Origin: Trematomus loennbergii
Lineage: Eukaryota > Chordata > Actinopteri > Perciformes > Nototheniidae
Reading direction: 5' to 3'
NCBI GenBank assembly: GCA_012861695.1
Contig: JAAOOA010000185.1
Location: 1 to 64,000 of the forward strand
Length of the DNA: 64,000 bases
The translations under genes were made by a program, and so were the position numbers. Positions 22,985 through 34,990 of this stretch are shown piece by piece. How positions within the stretch are numbered: position 1 is the first letter of the stretch; each line of letters opens with the position of its first letter. Below the pieces are notes generated by a model that saw nothing but the letters and a program-made list of their open reading frames with translations, was not told the origin of the DNA and did not search any database.

Positions 22985-24945
22985 GTAAGTCTTCCTCTCT
23001 TATTTCCACCAAGAAAAGCCGTTGTTTCTTCCTCAAAATGACTACTAAAGATGGGGATTTTACCACGTTGTTCCTTCAATTACCTATATTATCCTGATGT
23101 TGTTTATTATTTTGTCGAAGCTTGTTTAAGGACAGTTTGAGTGTGCAGCCAGACCCAATGTGAAAATCCTCGTGTTGTGGGTTGTAGTACTTAAATCCAC
23201 AAATATACATCAAGTATAGTTTCCTTGTATACATTTTCTAAGTCCCTGATGTACCCTTTACAATTCGGCTTGCAATTTATAAACATTTACCCCTTTATGA
23301 AACCACTATTTGGTGTTTTTGTTTTGAAGTATCGCTTCCCAGAGTCTTCTTGCTTCCTAAATCACGCCACTCTCCACCGCTTGACTGCAAATGAAAAGTT
23401 GAAAATATTATTAAATAACGTGCTTTAAAATGTTTTTATGTAAGCCGAATTCACTAAAGAGCCACTTATTTCACAAACCAGCTTAATATTTGATTGTTAT
23501 TGCTGTTTACTGTTGAAAGGAATCAATACAACTTTAAAACTATGGGTTTATGAATGGAGTCCGCTTGACTTTAGGTGAAACTATACAGAACATGTCGCTA
23601 CGGATTTCTTTGGTCATTAGCTTACTTTAACACTGTTATATAAGCAGTTTAAAGTGTGTACTTGTCATGTGTACAAAGATTTTATTCCTGTTTAATCCGG
23701 CTAAGTTTCCCTCAGTGGAAGTGTTTGCTAAAGTTGGCTAACAGGCTAACTAGCTTTAACGTTAGTAGTTAACTCGTTGTAGCAGCAGATTAGACATGGA
23801 CTAATTATACCAAATACCACATAAGCTGTTCGTTGTTGTCTCTTTTATGTTATTGTTCGCTTAGTTGTTTATTATCAAGTAATTTAGAGTGCATGGGTGA
23901 AGGGTGACAGGTGCATTAGCAGTGTTGATATTGTCTACTAAGTATACTTGCCTAATTTCCACAATATGTTTATATCATTTTGGGTCACAGTGATATATAT
24001 ACGTGTGAGAAATTCTGTTATTTAACATTTATTGGGTTTAGGTCATTTATTGAAAGCTACCTCTACTTGATATTAATTATTATGCAGGGATTCAATGTAA
24101 GCAGTGTAATAATATAACTTTATTTGTATCAGAATTTCTGTTAGAATATTTTTTGCCGATCAACATGTCCGTTAAAGTTTAAATCTTCCAGACAAAATGA
24201 GAAAAGTGCAGGTCAAAGTTCTTCTTTGTAATTAATTGAGCTTTAAAACAAATGCATATGATTTGATAAACAAACTAATTATAGTAGATTAACTATATTA
24301 TTCAAAAGTGTACAGTAATTTATAATAACACGGGAATAATACTCTCTCACTCTCCTGACAGCCCGTCAGTATCATGCAGCTCGCTGATCCAGTAATAAGT
24401 GACCCGACAGTAAAACTAAACATATCTATAACTAGTTTAGGTAGTTTGAGAGGTAATTAAAATAGCTACATTTTCTAACCTGAAGTGTGTGTTTTGCTCC
24501 GCTCACCGCTGCAGGTGATCATGCAGAGCTGCGTGTCGACTCATCAGCAGCAGCTGATCTCTCTCTCCGGTCAGATTAGACTTCACTCGCATTTATGTCC
24601 ATATCGATCAGATCTCTAGCTAGTTCTTCTAGCTAATGATATGACTACTTGCTTATTAAAAGACACCTAAACAATAAGCATCGCTATGCAACCGGGTGAG
24701 GCCACAAAGTATAGCGCAGCATTATGCATTTGTTTACATGCCCACCGGAACCCCGAGGCATTACCAACAGATCAACGCACAATCAACCCATACAGGACAT
24801 CTCTTTCTCCACATTAAATGTTAGACATTAGAATGGACTATTCTTGTCTGTCACATACTCTTTAGTCTGTCACATAAGTGGCGCACATATTTTGACCGGA
24901 CATTTTGACCGGAGAGATTTAGATTTGCCGGTCTTCAGCATATTT
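22985..24945. other. repeat-poor stretch, no exon seen
   Basis: The longest run without recognisable repeats in the window. If the candidate first exon is right, this is the start of intron 1, where regulatory elements would be expected. No coding frame or inverted repeat was supported. Confidence 0.4.
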
Positions 24946-25035
24946 TACCGGTCAAAGTCTGATTTGTATACCACCTTACATGCAAGAGGCATTACAAGGT
25001 GCTTTGCAGAGCAAGATAAGATACACAAAACCTAA
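24946..25035. mobile_element. truncated LINE/SINE-like 3' fragment
   Basis: TTACATGCAAGAGGCATTAC then AAGGTGCTTTGCAGAGCAAG is similar to common fish retroposon tails. Weakly supported. Confidence 0.35.
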
Positions 25036-25295
25036 AATGAATACAAATAAAGTAAGAAACATAATTTAAAAAAAGTTAAAAGAACAAAACCGATAATACC
25101 TTTTAAAAACATGAACAGTGATACCACTACAATTACCCCAAATAAAAGCCAAATTAAAAAGATAGGTCGTTAAATTACGTAAAAAAATTCCAAGGGAGTT
25201 TGCTGTTCTAATATCCAAGGTACTTTAGGTACTTTTAAAAGACAGGCATTGGAGTATCTGAGTGTCCTTGTAGGGTTATAAAATGAGAGGCAGTG

Positions 25296-25477
25296 GCCGT
25301 TTCTCAATGTCGAGTATACCTGCTGCAGAGCCACTATTTCAAGTATACTACGTCATCGAGTGGCGCCGATTGCTGGGCATTTAACATGCATTTAAACAGT
25401 CAATCGGCGCCACTCGATGACGTAGTATACTTGAAATAGCGGCTCTGCAGCAGGTATACTCGACATTGAGAAACGGC
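25296..25477. mobile_element. fold-back MITE with 77-bp arms
   Basis: The left arm (25296-25372) and right arm (25401-25477) are inverted repeats with one mismatch (CCACTATT against CCGCTATT), around a 28-base spacer. CAGTG stands on both sides (25291-25295 and 25478-25482), a likely 5-bp target duplication. Ends read GCCGTTTCTCAATG. Each arm carries a TGACGTAG word. A perfect hairpin of this length indicates a young insertion. Confidence 0.85.
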
Positions 25478-25482
25478 CAGTG

Positions 25483-26500
25483 ACTCACTGATGTTGTCTT
25501 TGTGACCTTTTTAACCTGTGACCTCTCTATCATTGGTTGCTTGGCATGTACAAACTAGAGCTTATTAACCACATTGTGATTCTCTCCGGTTGACAGTTTT
25601 ATCTTAATTCCTATAAAAGTAAACAGTCCTCGAGCAGCAGGAGTAGGAGAAGTCATCACCGGTGAATTCAGTCGTCTCGCCCTTAATGGCCCACTTTAAA
25701 GCTTATTTCCCTCTTATGTCTTCCGAGTCCTCTGTTGATATAGGCTGTGATTGTGTTAGAAAACAGCTCTCTGTTTTTACGGCTGACGTTTTATTGAGGT
25801 GCTGCTTGGTTAATCCAATGGAGGGATGACAGTGCGGGGCCTAATGACTCAGAAAATTGATTTTTGCTGTTTTACTGTGTTTATTTTAGAGCAAATGATT
25901 GGAAATTGCGTCGCACACTAGTTTATTTTCTCAAAGGAAGTGACTGCATGTATTTAATAGAAGTGACTGCTGCAGAAAATGAAAATGTTCTCCTATTGAG
26001 CCGTTGTATAGCATGTATTTGCAGTGTGGGTGTCTGCATCATTCATGTCCGATTGGAGTAATCGTAATTACGAGTGTATGAACTGTAAAACTTCACTTTG
26101 ATCTATCCAACCTGTAACTGACTGATACAAGTGCCTCAAAAGAAAACAAACGGATGCCATTTAAACCATAGTTAATGGATATTGTTAGTGAACAGTATTT
26201 TAATTCTCATCAGACCAACTCTTATAATTCCCATCTCTACCATTTATCCCATAAAATGGAAACCTGCTGTTATATTTCTTGCCATGGATGATTTAATAAA
26301 GGGCAGTCACCTTTTGCAATATAGGAAACATGGATCAATTGCTCTGAACTAAACATTTAAAAAAAAAAAAACAAAGTACAGCATGAGGTAACATCCATTA
26401 TCTTGTATCAGAATGTTCCTCTTTTAAGCAACACATCAGCTATCTTCTTGTAAACAGATTAGTTTGTTAAGATATTAGTAGTTCTCCCATGTTGTTATAC
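25483..26500. other. no feature seen
   Basis: Unique-looking sequence. The 65-codon frame at 25864 has no support. Confidence 0.4.
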
Positions 26501-26662
26501 TGTCCGGCAGTGGCTCAGTCAGTAGGGGCTTGGACTTCAAGTCCCCGAACAGACCTAAACATGGAGTGTGGACTGCTACTTGGAGAGGTCCCAGTTCACC
26601 TCCTGGGCCCTGCCGTGGTGCCCTTGAGCAAAGCACGGACAAACACAGCTCTCAGCGGTTCT
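26501..26662 (+). mobile_element. tRNA-derived SINE fragment
   Basis: GGCAGTGGCTCAGTCAGTAG resembles a tRNA A box and CTTCAAGTCCCCGAAC a B box. The body TCCCAGTTCACCTCCTGGGC then TGCCCTTGAGCAAAGCAC is a familiar fish SINE core. The tail end is degraded. Direction is plus. Confidence 0.65.
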
Positions 26663-27960
26663 TACAGAAATTGTATGCAATTTCTTTATCATTAAACACT
26701 TGCCAAAGAGACTCAAATTCACTTTTAAACCTACATTGCCTAAAACCTGCTAGTAGAAGCTTTATTTCTAGCCTTTTGCTGATGCACTTCTACATTTCCT
26801 GGCATGTTACCGGTACCCCAACAAATGGTATAGAAATGGTTGTGAAAAGTAATCTGAATCAAGTCCATGTGCAGAGACACTGGCAGTTTTGAGCGCTGGG
26901 ACACTCGTCAATTAATTTGTGAGTCGAACCAATCAGAATATTCTGTAAAATCATCAGATTATATTTCCCTCGTTGATGTGAAGGCCGAACAGGTGAAAAT
27001 TGAACCCGGGCTCTGTGGACTTCTTTGATTTTTAGAGGCTGCAACCTGACAGTGTGCAGTGAGCCGGTCTGATAATCTAAACTCGACCGCAGCCAATAAT
27101 ATACCACTTCGTCGCCCAATCTGAATCCAATCCTTAATTGGCCACAGCGAGTGCTACAGCAAAGAGAAAGTGCTTAAAAGACAAAATAAAATGAGTTGAC
27201 AAACATTATTTAATAAAAAGGCAAACACACAATACTATAATAGTCAAATCAATAAAGATCCATAGTAAAAAAATAGTAGCAGCATTATAAAGGTAGGTTG
27301 ACGTAGCTGCCATAAATAACATTAATTATTTGTAAAGAATACATGTATGTATATATATCACACAGTTTTATTATACAACATTGCTTTTATAGTCTGTATT
27401 AATGTGTGACTAAATGTTTGCCTAAAATTCCTTGCACAATTCTTGCTTCATGACAGAAGTGCAAGAACCAGAGGCTATATTTACACTTTTATCAAATGTA
27501 GTTGAAGCTACAGGGAGTATGAGCAGTGCTACAGAACACAGCAGGGGACACATTACTAAGTGATGTGATTCATTAAACTGTCACAGTTGCATTGATTATA
27601 TCAGTCTTGTATCAGCAGCTGATTTAGCTCAGCATGGGATTGATTGAAAATGACCCGTTATTTAGTTTCTTCACTTTGCAGTGATTGATAAGCGCAGCAG
27701 GTCAACTTGTTGTACACGTTTTGAGAGCTTACCAATCGTCGCTAACCTAGTTTCCTAGGAAGATACTGCCGTAGTAAAATAATGGACTCACTTGCTGTGC
27801 CTCAATTGGGATTCTCAATCGTTGCTATAATATGACGCATTTTAGTCGGCCGACTCAACAGTTACCATCGTAAGGCGTTCCTTCACAAAAGGCCAATGGG
27901 AAACCTCCATGTGATTTTCTAATATTGAAGAAAATAATCTCTGTAGCAAACAAAGAAATC
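26663..27960. other. no feature seen
   Basis: Unique-looking and AT-rich. No coding or repeat structure that I can support. Confidence 0.4.
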
Positions 27961-28110
27961 TTTAAAATCTCTTCAGCTCGTGTTACCCGCAGACCTTATT
28001 TCAGGGTAACAAACACAAAAAAACACTGACTTTGAGACGAGTTAACCCCGAAACCTTGGTTAAATGCTAACTCATTTCACGGTTTTACGACTCATTCCTG
28101 CACCTATATA
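27961..28110. mobile_element. fragment of the 72-bp repeat host element
   Basis: ATCTCTTCAGCTCGTGTTAC, CCGCAGACCTTATTTCAGGG, AAACACTGACTTTGAGACGA, then TTTTACGACTCATTCCTGCA. It shares order and wording with 12430-12545 and 35571-35715. It lies 660 bases left of the largest 72-bp array. Confidence 0.6.
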
Positions 28111-28774
28111 GCTATTTCTTACCAAAGTAAAGGCTCTGAGTGCTTCTTCCACCCCTGCCTGCCCTCCCCCTCCTCTCTGAGAGTTGAAAGTGCTCTCCTG
28201 CTTTTGAATGTGCGGCCGCTCGCTGTGGGATGGATCAGTGGATTCATGACCCTGCGACCTCCTGCTGGACGGCTGTATGAGGGGTTCAGGACGCTGGACT
28301 TTCATCTGTCTAAGCTCCCTGGTTATTTTCTCCTCTCCTCCTGCTGGCTGCCCCCTTTTTTCATCCTTTTCCACATGAAAAGTTTCTTGCTGATTCGAGG
28401 CTTGAAAGAGCAGACTGAGTCCACAAAGTGTTTTCTGTGTCTGTTCTGCATACAACTCAGTCAAAGAATATGAAATATGACTCAGACGACTGTTGTAGGC
28501 TCTGTAGTGATACCTGCCACACTGTATTGCTATTGTCATTCTAAATCAAGGGAACTGTCACAAAACCTGATTTGCTACCGAAAGAAATAAAGTATTCTGA
28601 TTATTTGTCCGTAAAAATGTTAATGACATATTTCCCTCAAATCATTAGGACTTAAAAATCCAAATTTATATGAAGTACAGAGTGCTGCAGTCATTACTTT
28701 TTTTTCTGGGCCGACCTTGAAGTTAGCATCATGCCTCATAAAATGCTATTAGATTTTAGCATTATGAACGTTAG
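28111..28774. other. no gene supported
   Basis: Frames of 155 codons (minus, 28072-28539) and 89 codons (plus, 28204-28473) overlap each other. Neither has clean splice sites or a recognisable domain. Composition is mixed, with CCTCC-rich patches. Confidence 0.35.
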
Positions 28775-30278
28775 GCTATAAAGGAACTACAGCGGTCACA
28801 TGACTTCACGTCACCACCGCTAAGCTAAAGGTGGCTAATGTGGGCTATAAAGGAACTACAGCACGGTCACATGACTTCACGTCACTACCGCTAAGCTAAA
28901 GGTGGCTAATGTTGGGCTATAAAGGAACTACAGCACGGTCACATGACTTCACGTCACCACCGCTAAGCTAAAGGTGGCTAATGTTGGGCTATAAAGGAAC
29001 TACAGCACGGTCACATGACTTCACGTCACCACCGCTAAGCTAAAGGTGGCTAACGTTGGGCTATAAAGGAACTACAGCACGGTCACATGACTTCACGTCA
29101 CCACCGCTAAGCTAAAGGTGGCTAATGTTGGGCTATAAAGGAACTACAGCACGGTCACATGACTTCACGTCACCACCGCTAAGCTAAAGGTGGCTAATGT
29201 TGGGCTATAAAGGAACTACAGCACGGTCACATGACTTCACGTCACCACCGCTAAGCTAAAGGTGGCTAATGTTGGGCTATAAAGGAACTACAGCACGGTC
29301 ACATGACTTCACGTCACCACCGCTAAGCTAAAGGAGGCTAATGTTGGGCTATAAAGGAACTACAGCACGGTCACATGACTTCACGTCACCACCGCTAAGC
29401 TAAAGGTGGCTAATGTTGGGCTATAAAGGAACTACAGCACGGTCACAAGACTTCACGTCACCACAGCTAAGCTAAAGGTGGCTAATGTTGGGCTATAAAG
29501 GAACTACAGCACGGTCACATGACTTCACGTCACCACCGCTAAGCTAAAGGAGGCTAATGTGGGCTATAAAGGAACTACAGCACGGTCACATGACTTCACG
29601 TCACCACCGCTAAGCTAAAGGTGGCTAATGTTGGGCTATAAAGGAACTACAGCACGGTCACATGACTTCACGTCACCACAGCTAAGCTAAAGGAGGCTAA
29701 TGTTGAGCTATAAAGGAACTACAGCACGGTCACATGACTTCACGTCACCACCGCTAAGCTAAAGGTGGCTAATGTTGGGCTATAAAGGAACTACAGCACG
29801 GTCACATGACTTCACGTCACCACCGCTAAGCTAAAGGAGGCTAATGTTGGGCTATAAAGGAACTACAGCACGGTCACATGACTTCACGTCACCACCGCTA
29901 AGCTAAAGGTGGCTAATGTTGGGCTATAAAGGAACTACAGCACGGTCACAAGACTTCACGTCACCACAGCTAAGCTAAAGGTGGCTAATGTTGGGCTATA
30001 AAGGAACTACAGCACGGTCACATGACTTCACGTCACCACCGCTAAGCTAAAGGAGGCTAATGTTGGGCTATAAAGGAACTACAGCACGGTCACATGACTT
30101 CACGTCACCACCGCTAAGCTAAAGGTGGCTAATGTTGGGCTATAAAGGAACTACAGCACGGTCACATGACTTCACGTCACCACAGCTAAGCTAAAGGAGG
30201 CTAATGTTGAGCTATAAAGGAACTACAGCACGGTCACATGACTTCACGTCACCACCGCTAAGCTAAAGGTGGCTAATG
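28775..30278 (+). repeat. 72-bp minisatellite, about 21 copies, with a 7-unit higher-order repeat
   Basis: Each unit holds GGCTATAAAGGAACTACAGC, ACGGTCACATGACTTCACGT and CACCACCGCTAAGCTAAAGG. Diagnostic variants recur in the same order about 504 bases apart: GGTCACAAGA at 29441 and 29944, and TGTTGAGCTA at 29701 and 30205. The right part of the array is therefore a recent block duplication of seven units. No long open frame. Confidence 0.95.
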
Positions 30279-30440
30279 TTCAGTGTGATGACGATTAGTC
30301 GATTCATTTAGATGCTTGTTAGCAACTGCTAACTTAAAAGCTTCAGACATTCACCAGTGGGATTTTAACAATAAACAACATTGACTTAAATGGTTGAAAT
30401 ACTGACACATTTTGAGGTTTCAGGACTCATTCCTGCACCC
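30279..30440. mobile_element. right flank of the 72-bp repeat host element
   Basis: GATTCATTTAGATGCTTGTT, AGCAACTGCTAACTT, TTCACCAGTGGGATTTTAAC, then TTTCAGGACTCATTCCTGCA. It parallels 12353-12430 and the ends of the copies at 28100 and 35700. Confidence 0.55.
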
Positions 30441-32465
30441 CTCTTTTAGTAGTGGTGTCAGCCCAGTGAGTTTGTAAATGAGGAGCAGCAGCATGTCCGT
30501 CAGCTGCTGATTCTTCACACAGAAACACTCCAGTGTGGGAAAATCCTCTCTACATCTATTCTGGGAGTTGTTTTCTTTCTGCTTCTGTTGAGCCTCGCTC
30601 CCTCTCATCCCCACAGAAAGAGAGGAGGACAAAGATTATGCTAATGTGGAGGGAAATCATGTTTCTTGGCGAACGCGTCGGCTGAGCATGGCAGAGTACA
30701 GTTTGTGGTTCTGACACTCACTTTGTCAGAGAGGCAGCGTCTAATCACGGCTGTCACTCTCATGTCGGACGTGTTTGTTCCCCCCCTGTCTCGCTACGTC
30801 CTGATTGGCTGAGGTTTGGCAGGATGGGATTAATTAACTTCTAAGGCTCACTTGATTTCTGACACTGAGGCATTGTAGAACAAAACGAACGGCTTTTGAC
30901 GGAGATCAATTTCCCTTCACTGTTGGCCATCTGTGAATCCAATGTTTTTGTAGATTTCATCGCATGTTGGGGAGCTTGTTTCTTTCTGATCTGCTTGTTT
31001 GTGTGGCAGTTATCAGTATCACATACAGTTTATGACTGTGAGATTCCCCTATGTATGTGTGTGTCTGCCATGCTTGTATTCTCATAGCATTTTGAGAAAT
31101 TATATTTTTAACAAGTGAATCAAACAAAATAAAATCAATTTAATAACAATAAGAAGAATGGAGGAACAAACAAAAGAAAAAAAATGGACATCAATTAATA
31201 ACATATATACCATTAATTATTACACGTAAATGATTAGTCAACAAGTAACCATTGTGACTTATGGCACATGACTTTGTCGTCACTGCACTCTTCTTGATCT
31301 TATTTTCATTTAATCGTCCCGATGTTATATAATGACTTGAATTACTTTGTACAGTACGTTTATTCCTACATCGGCTATGTATGGAATTATAAATGCATTT
31401 TTGTAGCTTTTCATAACAAGAGCACGCACTCTCCATCCTCTTCCTGGCAACATCTGCAGGGATCTCATTGACATACTGTAACTGTAACAATGATGTAATT
31501 GGTGTTCAAATGAATGTTATTCCTATCGTTTGAGACGTTAAAGTTCAGGTAATCCCCTAAATCAAGGATGTTTAGCCACGTCTCATATTTGACAATGCAC
31601 AGCTGTATGAGCTGAAGTTTCAGATTTTAATGACGTGCCTATCTTTACCCTGCAATACTTTCCTGATATCTAACATTACTGAAAGGTGTTTAATACAAAA
31701 TACCTCTGTTCCTTTAATGGCATTATTAAGTTATCTTCTTCTCTTCTCAGTAATTACAGAGCTGCTGATTCACTCCTCTTATCGGACAGCTTCTCAGCAG
31801 AAAAGCGAGATTTAATTTTAGTAGATTTTTTTTTATCGAGGTGTCACCTCCATAGGAGCCCATTAAAACCTCTAACCATCTTAATCCAATAAAACCGGTC
31901 ACTGCAGTCAGCAACTCTACAGGCTCTCAGTTTCCAGGAGCTGATTTAAAGAAATCTGCTTCTACAAGCACTAAAGTGTACATCACTATCAAGGAGAACT
32001 TTACCTTTGAGTTTTACCTCCCAGTGCAGTTAAAGTAAGGGTAGGCACATTCTTTACAGCAGTTTTTGTTTAATATAACTTTTACTTGTCGACAGCAATG
32101 AATAAATCAAATGCTCTGACTAAAAGTAAGAGACTAATCTGTTATCTGCTGCTGTCAAATGTGCGTTAGCATGTTAGCGTGTTCCCATTTACATACCACC
32201 AGAGGTAAAGCAGTGCCGATACCAGTGTTTCCGTTAGCTAGTGTTTACCAGACTTTGACCAGGAAAATCTCGGAAGTCCGACTTAGATAAATCTCTCCGA
32301 TCATAATGTCCGGCAAAGAAAATTCCCCCAAAAGTTTGTTAAAAGTGTGTCAAAAGAGGGCTGAATAGACAAGACTGGACAAGATCTGTTTCCATTTACA
32401 TACCGCTTTGTGTTTCAGGTCTTGTGGCCATAGTTCCCCTCTGTTAATTAATAATAATAATAATT
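30441..32465. other. no feature seen
   Basis: Two kilobases without recognisable repeats or coding frames above background. Weak short frames at 30896 and 31191 lack support. Confidence 0.4.
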
Positions 32466-32697
32466 CCTTACATTTATTATGGTGCTTTTCCAGATGCTCA
32501 AAGCGCTTTACAAATACACATTACACACATGTAACGGTCATGTAATGTGGACAATACCCACAGGAGCAAAGGGTGAAGTGTCTTGCCCAAGGACACAACG
32601 GCCTGACGCAGTGGCGGCGGGGGCGGAGTTCGAACTGGAGTTCCCCAACACCCCCTTGATCTAATGATCAACACACAGCCCACTGCGCCACTCCGCC
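32466..32697. mobile_element. L2-type 3' tail, copy 1 of a tandem pair
   Basis: CAAAGCGCTTTACAAATACA, GGTGAAGTGTCTTGCCCAAG, GACACAACGGCCTGACGC and GAGTTCGAACTGGAGTTCCC are the conserved tail of fish L2 LINEs and their partner SINEs. Confidence 0.7.
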
Positions 32698-32717
32698 CAT
32701 CTTCACACCTCGAAGTC

Positions 32718-32924
32718 ATCAAGGCGCTTTACAAGTACACATTACACACATATCATACATGTAACGGTTATGTACTGTGGACAGTACCCACAGGAGCAAA
32801 TTCGGGTGAAGTGTCTTGCCCAAGGACACAACGGCCTGACGCGGGGGCGGAGTTCGAACTGGAGTTCCCCAACGCCACCCTTGATCTGATGATCAACGCA
32901 CAGCCCACTGCACCACTCCGTCCC
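32718..32924. mobile_element. L2-type 3' tail, copy 2 of a tandem pair
   Basis: Second direct copy about 240 bases downstream, sharing CACACATATCATACATGTAA-flanked blocks, GTGTCTTGCCCAAGGACACA and the GAGTTCGAACTGG end. The pair looks like a local duplication, since both copies are truncated in the same place. Confidence 0.7.
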
Positions 32925-33903
32925 ATGTTAAGTTATTAAAGAACAAGTTGTGTTCAAACAACCTTTGTACTATCGTATACCTCTCTATCATTTCAATTTT
33001 TCTTTTACTCAACGCTCTCTCCGTTGCTGATTTTCAGAATGAACCTTAACGGGACCCCGCGGGCCTTTTTCCAACTAATGTGCGCCCTCAATAATCCTTT
33101 TGACTCATGCCAGTCAGCTTGTTTTGTTTACCTCAGTTAACGACGTACAGATAGAAGTTTCGTGCATCAATCTACATCACGTGTTTTATGCATGCAACTG
33201 TACTGTGACAGCTCGGACCAGAATACACGAACATCCCTATTTACTGCTCATCATGATGTTGTTTATTCTGCGGCTAATGAACAGCTGTCCTGTTTCCCTG
33301 TGTGTACAGTGGTGATGTGTGTGTTATCGAGCCTGTGTCAGCTTCTTCTTATCTGCGGGGGAAAGTAGCTCCATCTCCCGCTGCCCTCTGGGAGGATTAC
33401 TCTGATTCCTACTGCAGAGGAAACTCCCTAGCCTGTGTGGAAATATATCCTTTTCAGATCTGTGTTTTCCACCCAGGGGTGAGGAGATAAGACGGGTGAT
33501 TTGCGGGGATTCGTGGATAAAAAAACATATCTCTTCCGCACAGACAGTGTGTATCATTGTACCTCCTCCAGTTCTTCTGAAAAACTGAATATTTTAAGCC
33601 TCTTCTGATGAGGAAGCAGATGAAACGAGATGAAAAGGAAATCATAATCTTGAGTTTAACAGTTCATTCTGGTCTAGATTTATAGTAACTTCAACAAAGC
33701 ACAAACACTGTCAGAGTTATAAGTTGCATGTCCTGCTACTGATCAATCCACATGCAGTTGTAATATTATTATATTACAACTATTTTGATCTACTATCTGC
33801 AAAGACATCTTAATCTACACTTCACTGACATTGAACGCACCGTGTTCAACCGTTTAGAAATAGCAAACAGATGCCAACTTTACATGCAACAGACACGATA
33901 TTG
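32925..33903. other. no feature seen
   Basis: Frames of 62-77 codons overlap on both strands at 33100-33645. None has support. Confidence 0.4.
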
Positions 33904-34990
33904 GAGACCTGTACTACGAAGCTGGATTTTCGCTTAGCCGGCTAACTTCAGGGAAATCTCGGGCTTTCCGGTCCTACAACGCTGGTTCTCTTTTTAGCGG
34001 GCTAGATCTCCATGGTAACTTATGCTGAGCGGCAAACCTGCTCCGGAGCAGGTTAGTGGCAGGCTAAGAGATCAACTCAGTGAAAGCCGCCTGCTGACCA
34101 ATCAGAGCTCCGTGTGCGGAGTTTAAAGCGATCAAGTCATATTACAGGATAGAGGAAATACAGAAAAACTGCCGTTGCAGGAAAGACTGCCGGCCAAAAT
34201 CAACTGACTGTGTGAACGTGAAAATTAATAGAATATCCCCTCCCATCTTCAGAGCAATCTGACTATTATATATTAGCGTTAAGAAAGCTTACTTAAATAT
34301 CTGCCACGACATAAGTAACCGGATCAGAGTAACATTAAGTACAGTCCACGGCACTGTGAGTGCAGACGTAGATGTGTCCCGTTATCATTCATATCATATC
34401 ACATCATAATGTATCATATTTCCTTATTTGAGTCAGCTGAGCCGTATCTGGCCGTGCAACACTCACAGTGTCACATACTGTATGCAGAAGTATTATTTTA
34501 AGCAACACATTAAGTTGACGAAACACTCGAGTCAAATGTAATTAAAGTAAGATCCACTCGTGTCTTGGACGGGGCAGTGATTTCATAAACCTGTTAATGT
34601 ACGCATTCAAACACTTTTTCTTTTACCAGCTGTATTCACCTTGCAGGTGCAGCTATGTGGCTTTGATCCTGGATAAAGTGTTTAAGTCATGGATGTTTAA
34701 AGTTTAACTTCTTCATATTTGACTAATATTAAAGTTCACTTTTCATTCAGGAAGTATGACGCTGCGCTGTCACTACGCTTGTCCATGTTTGTGATTGGTC
34801 GAATGCTCCAAATACCACCCTTTCATGTGAACGCGCACCTAACTAGATAGGACACGGCTGGCTTGAGCGATCCACTTGATAACCAGCGTCGTAGTACAGC
34901 TTAGCCAGAGCGCGTATGTTTTGGATTGGGCCAACCGGCTAACTCCAACATATCCAGGTTAGGTTGAACCAGCTTCGTAGTACAGGCCTC
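33904..34990. mobile_element. 1.1-kb non-autonomous DNA transposon with 22-bp terminal inverted repeats
   Basis: The left end GAGACCTGTACTACGAAGCT is matched at the right by AGCTTCGTAGTACAGGCCTC, with one mismatch over 22 bases. Subterminal regions repeat GCTAACTTC / GCTAACTCC and CCGGCTAA words in opposite orientation. No transposase frame. I see no clear target duplication, so the superfamily is open. Confidence 0.8.

Noticed and set aside
28072..28539. 155-codon minus-strand frame as a gene
   Set aside because: It overlaps a plus-strand frame, starts inside an element fragment and has no recognisable domain or splice sites.
28775..30278. CRISPR-like regular repeats
   Set aside because: Units are contiguous 72-bp tandem copies without distinct spacers, in a vertebrate genome.
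32479..32939. Frames of 61-91 codons at 32479 and 32664 as duplicated small genes
   Set aside because: They lie in two copies of an L2-type LINE tail.
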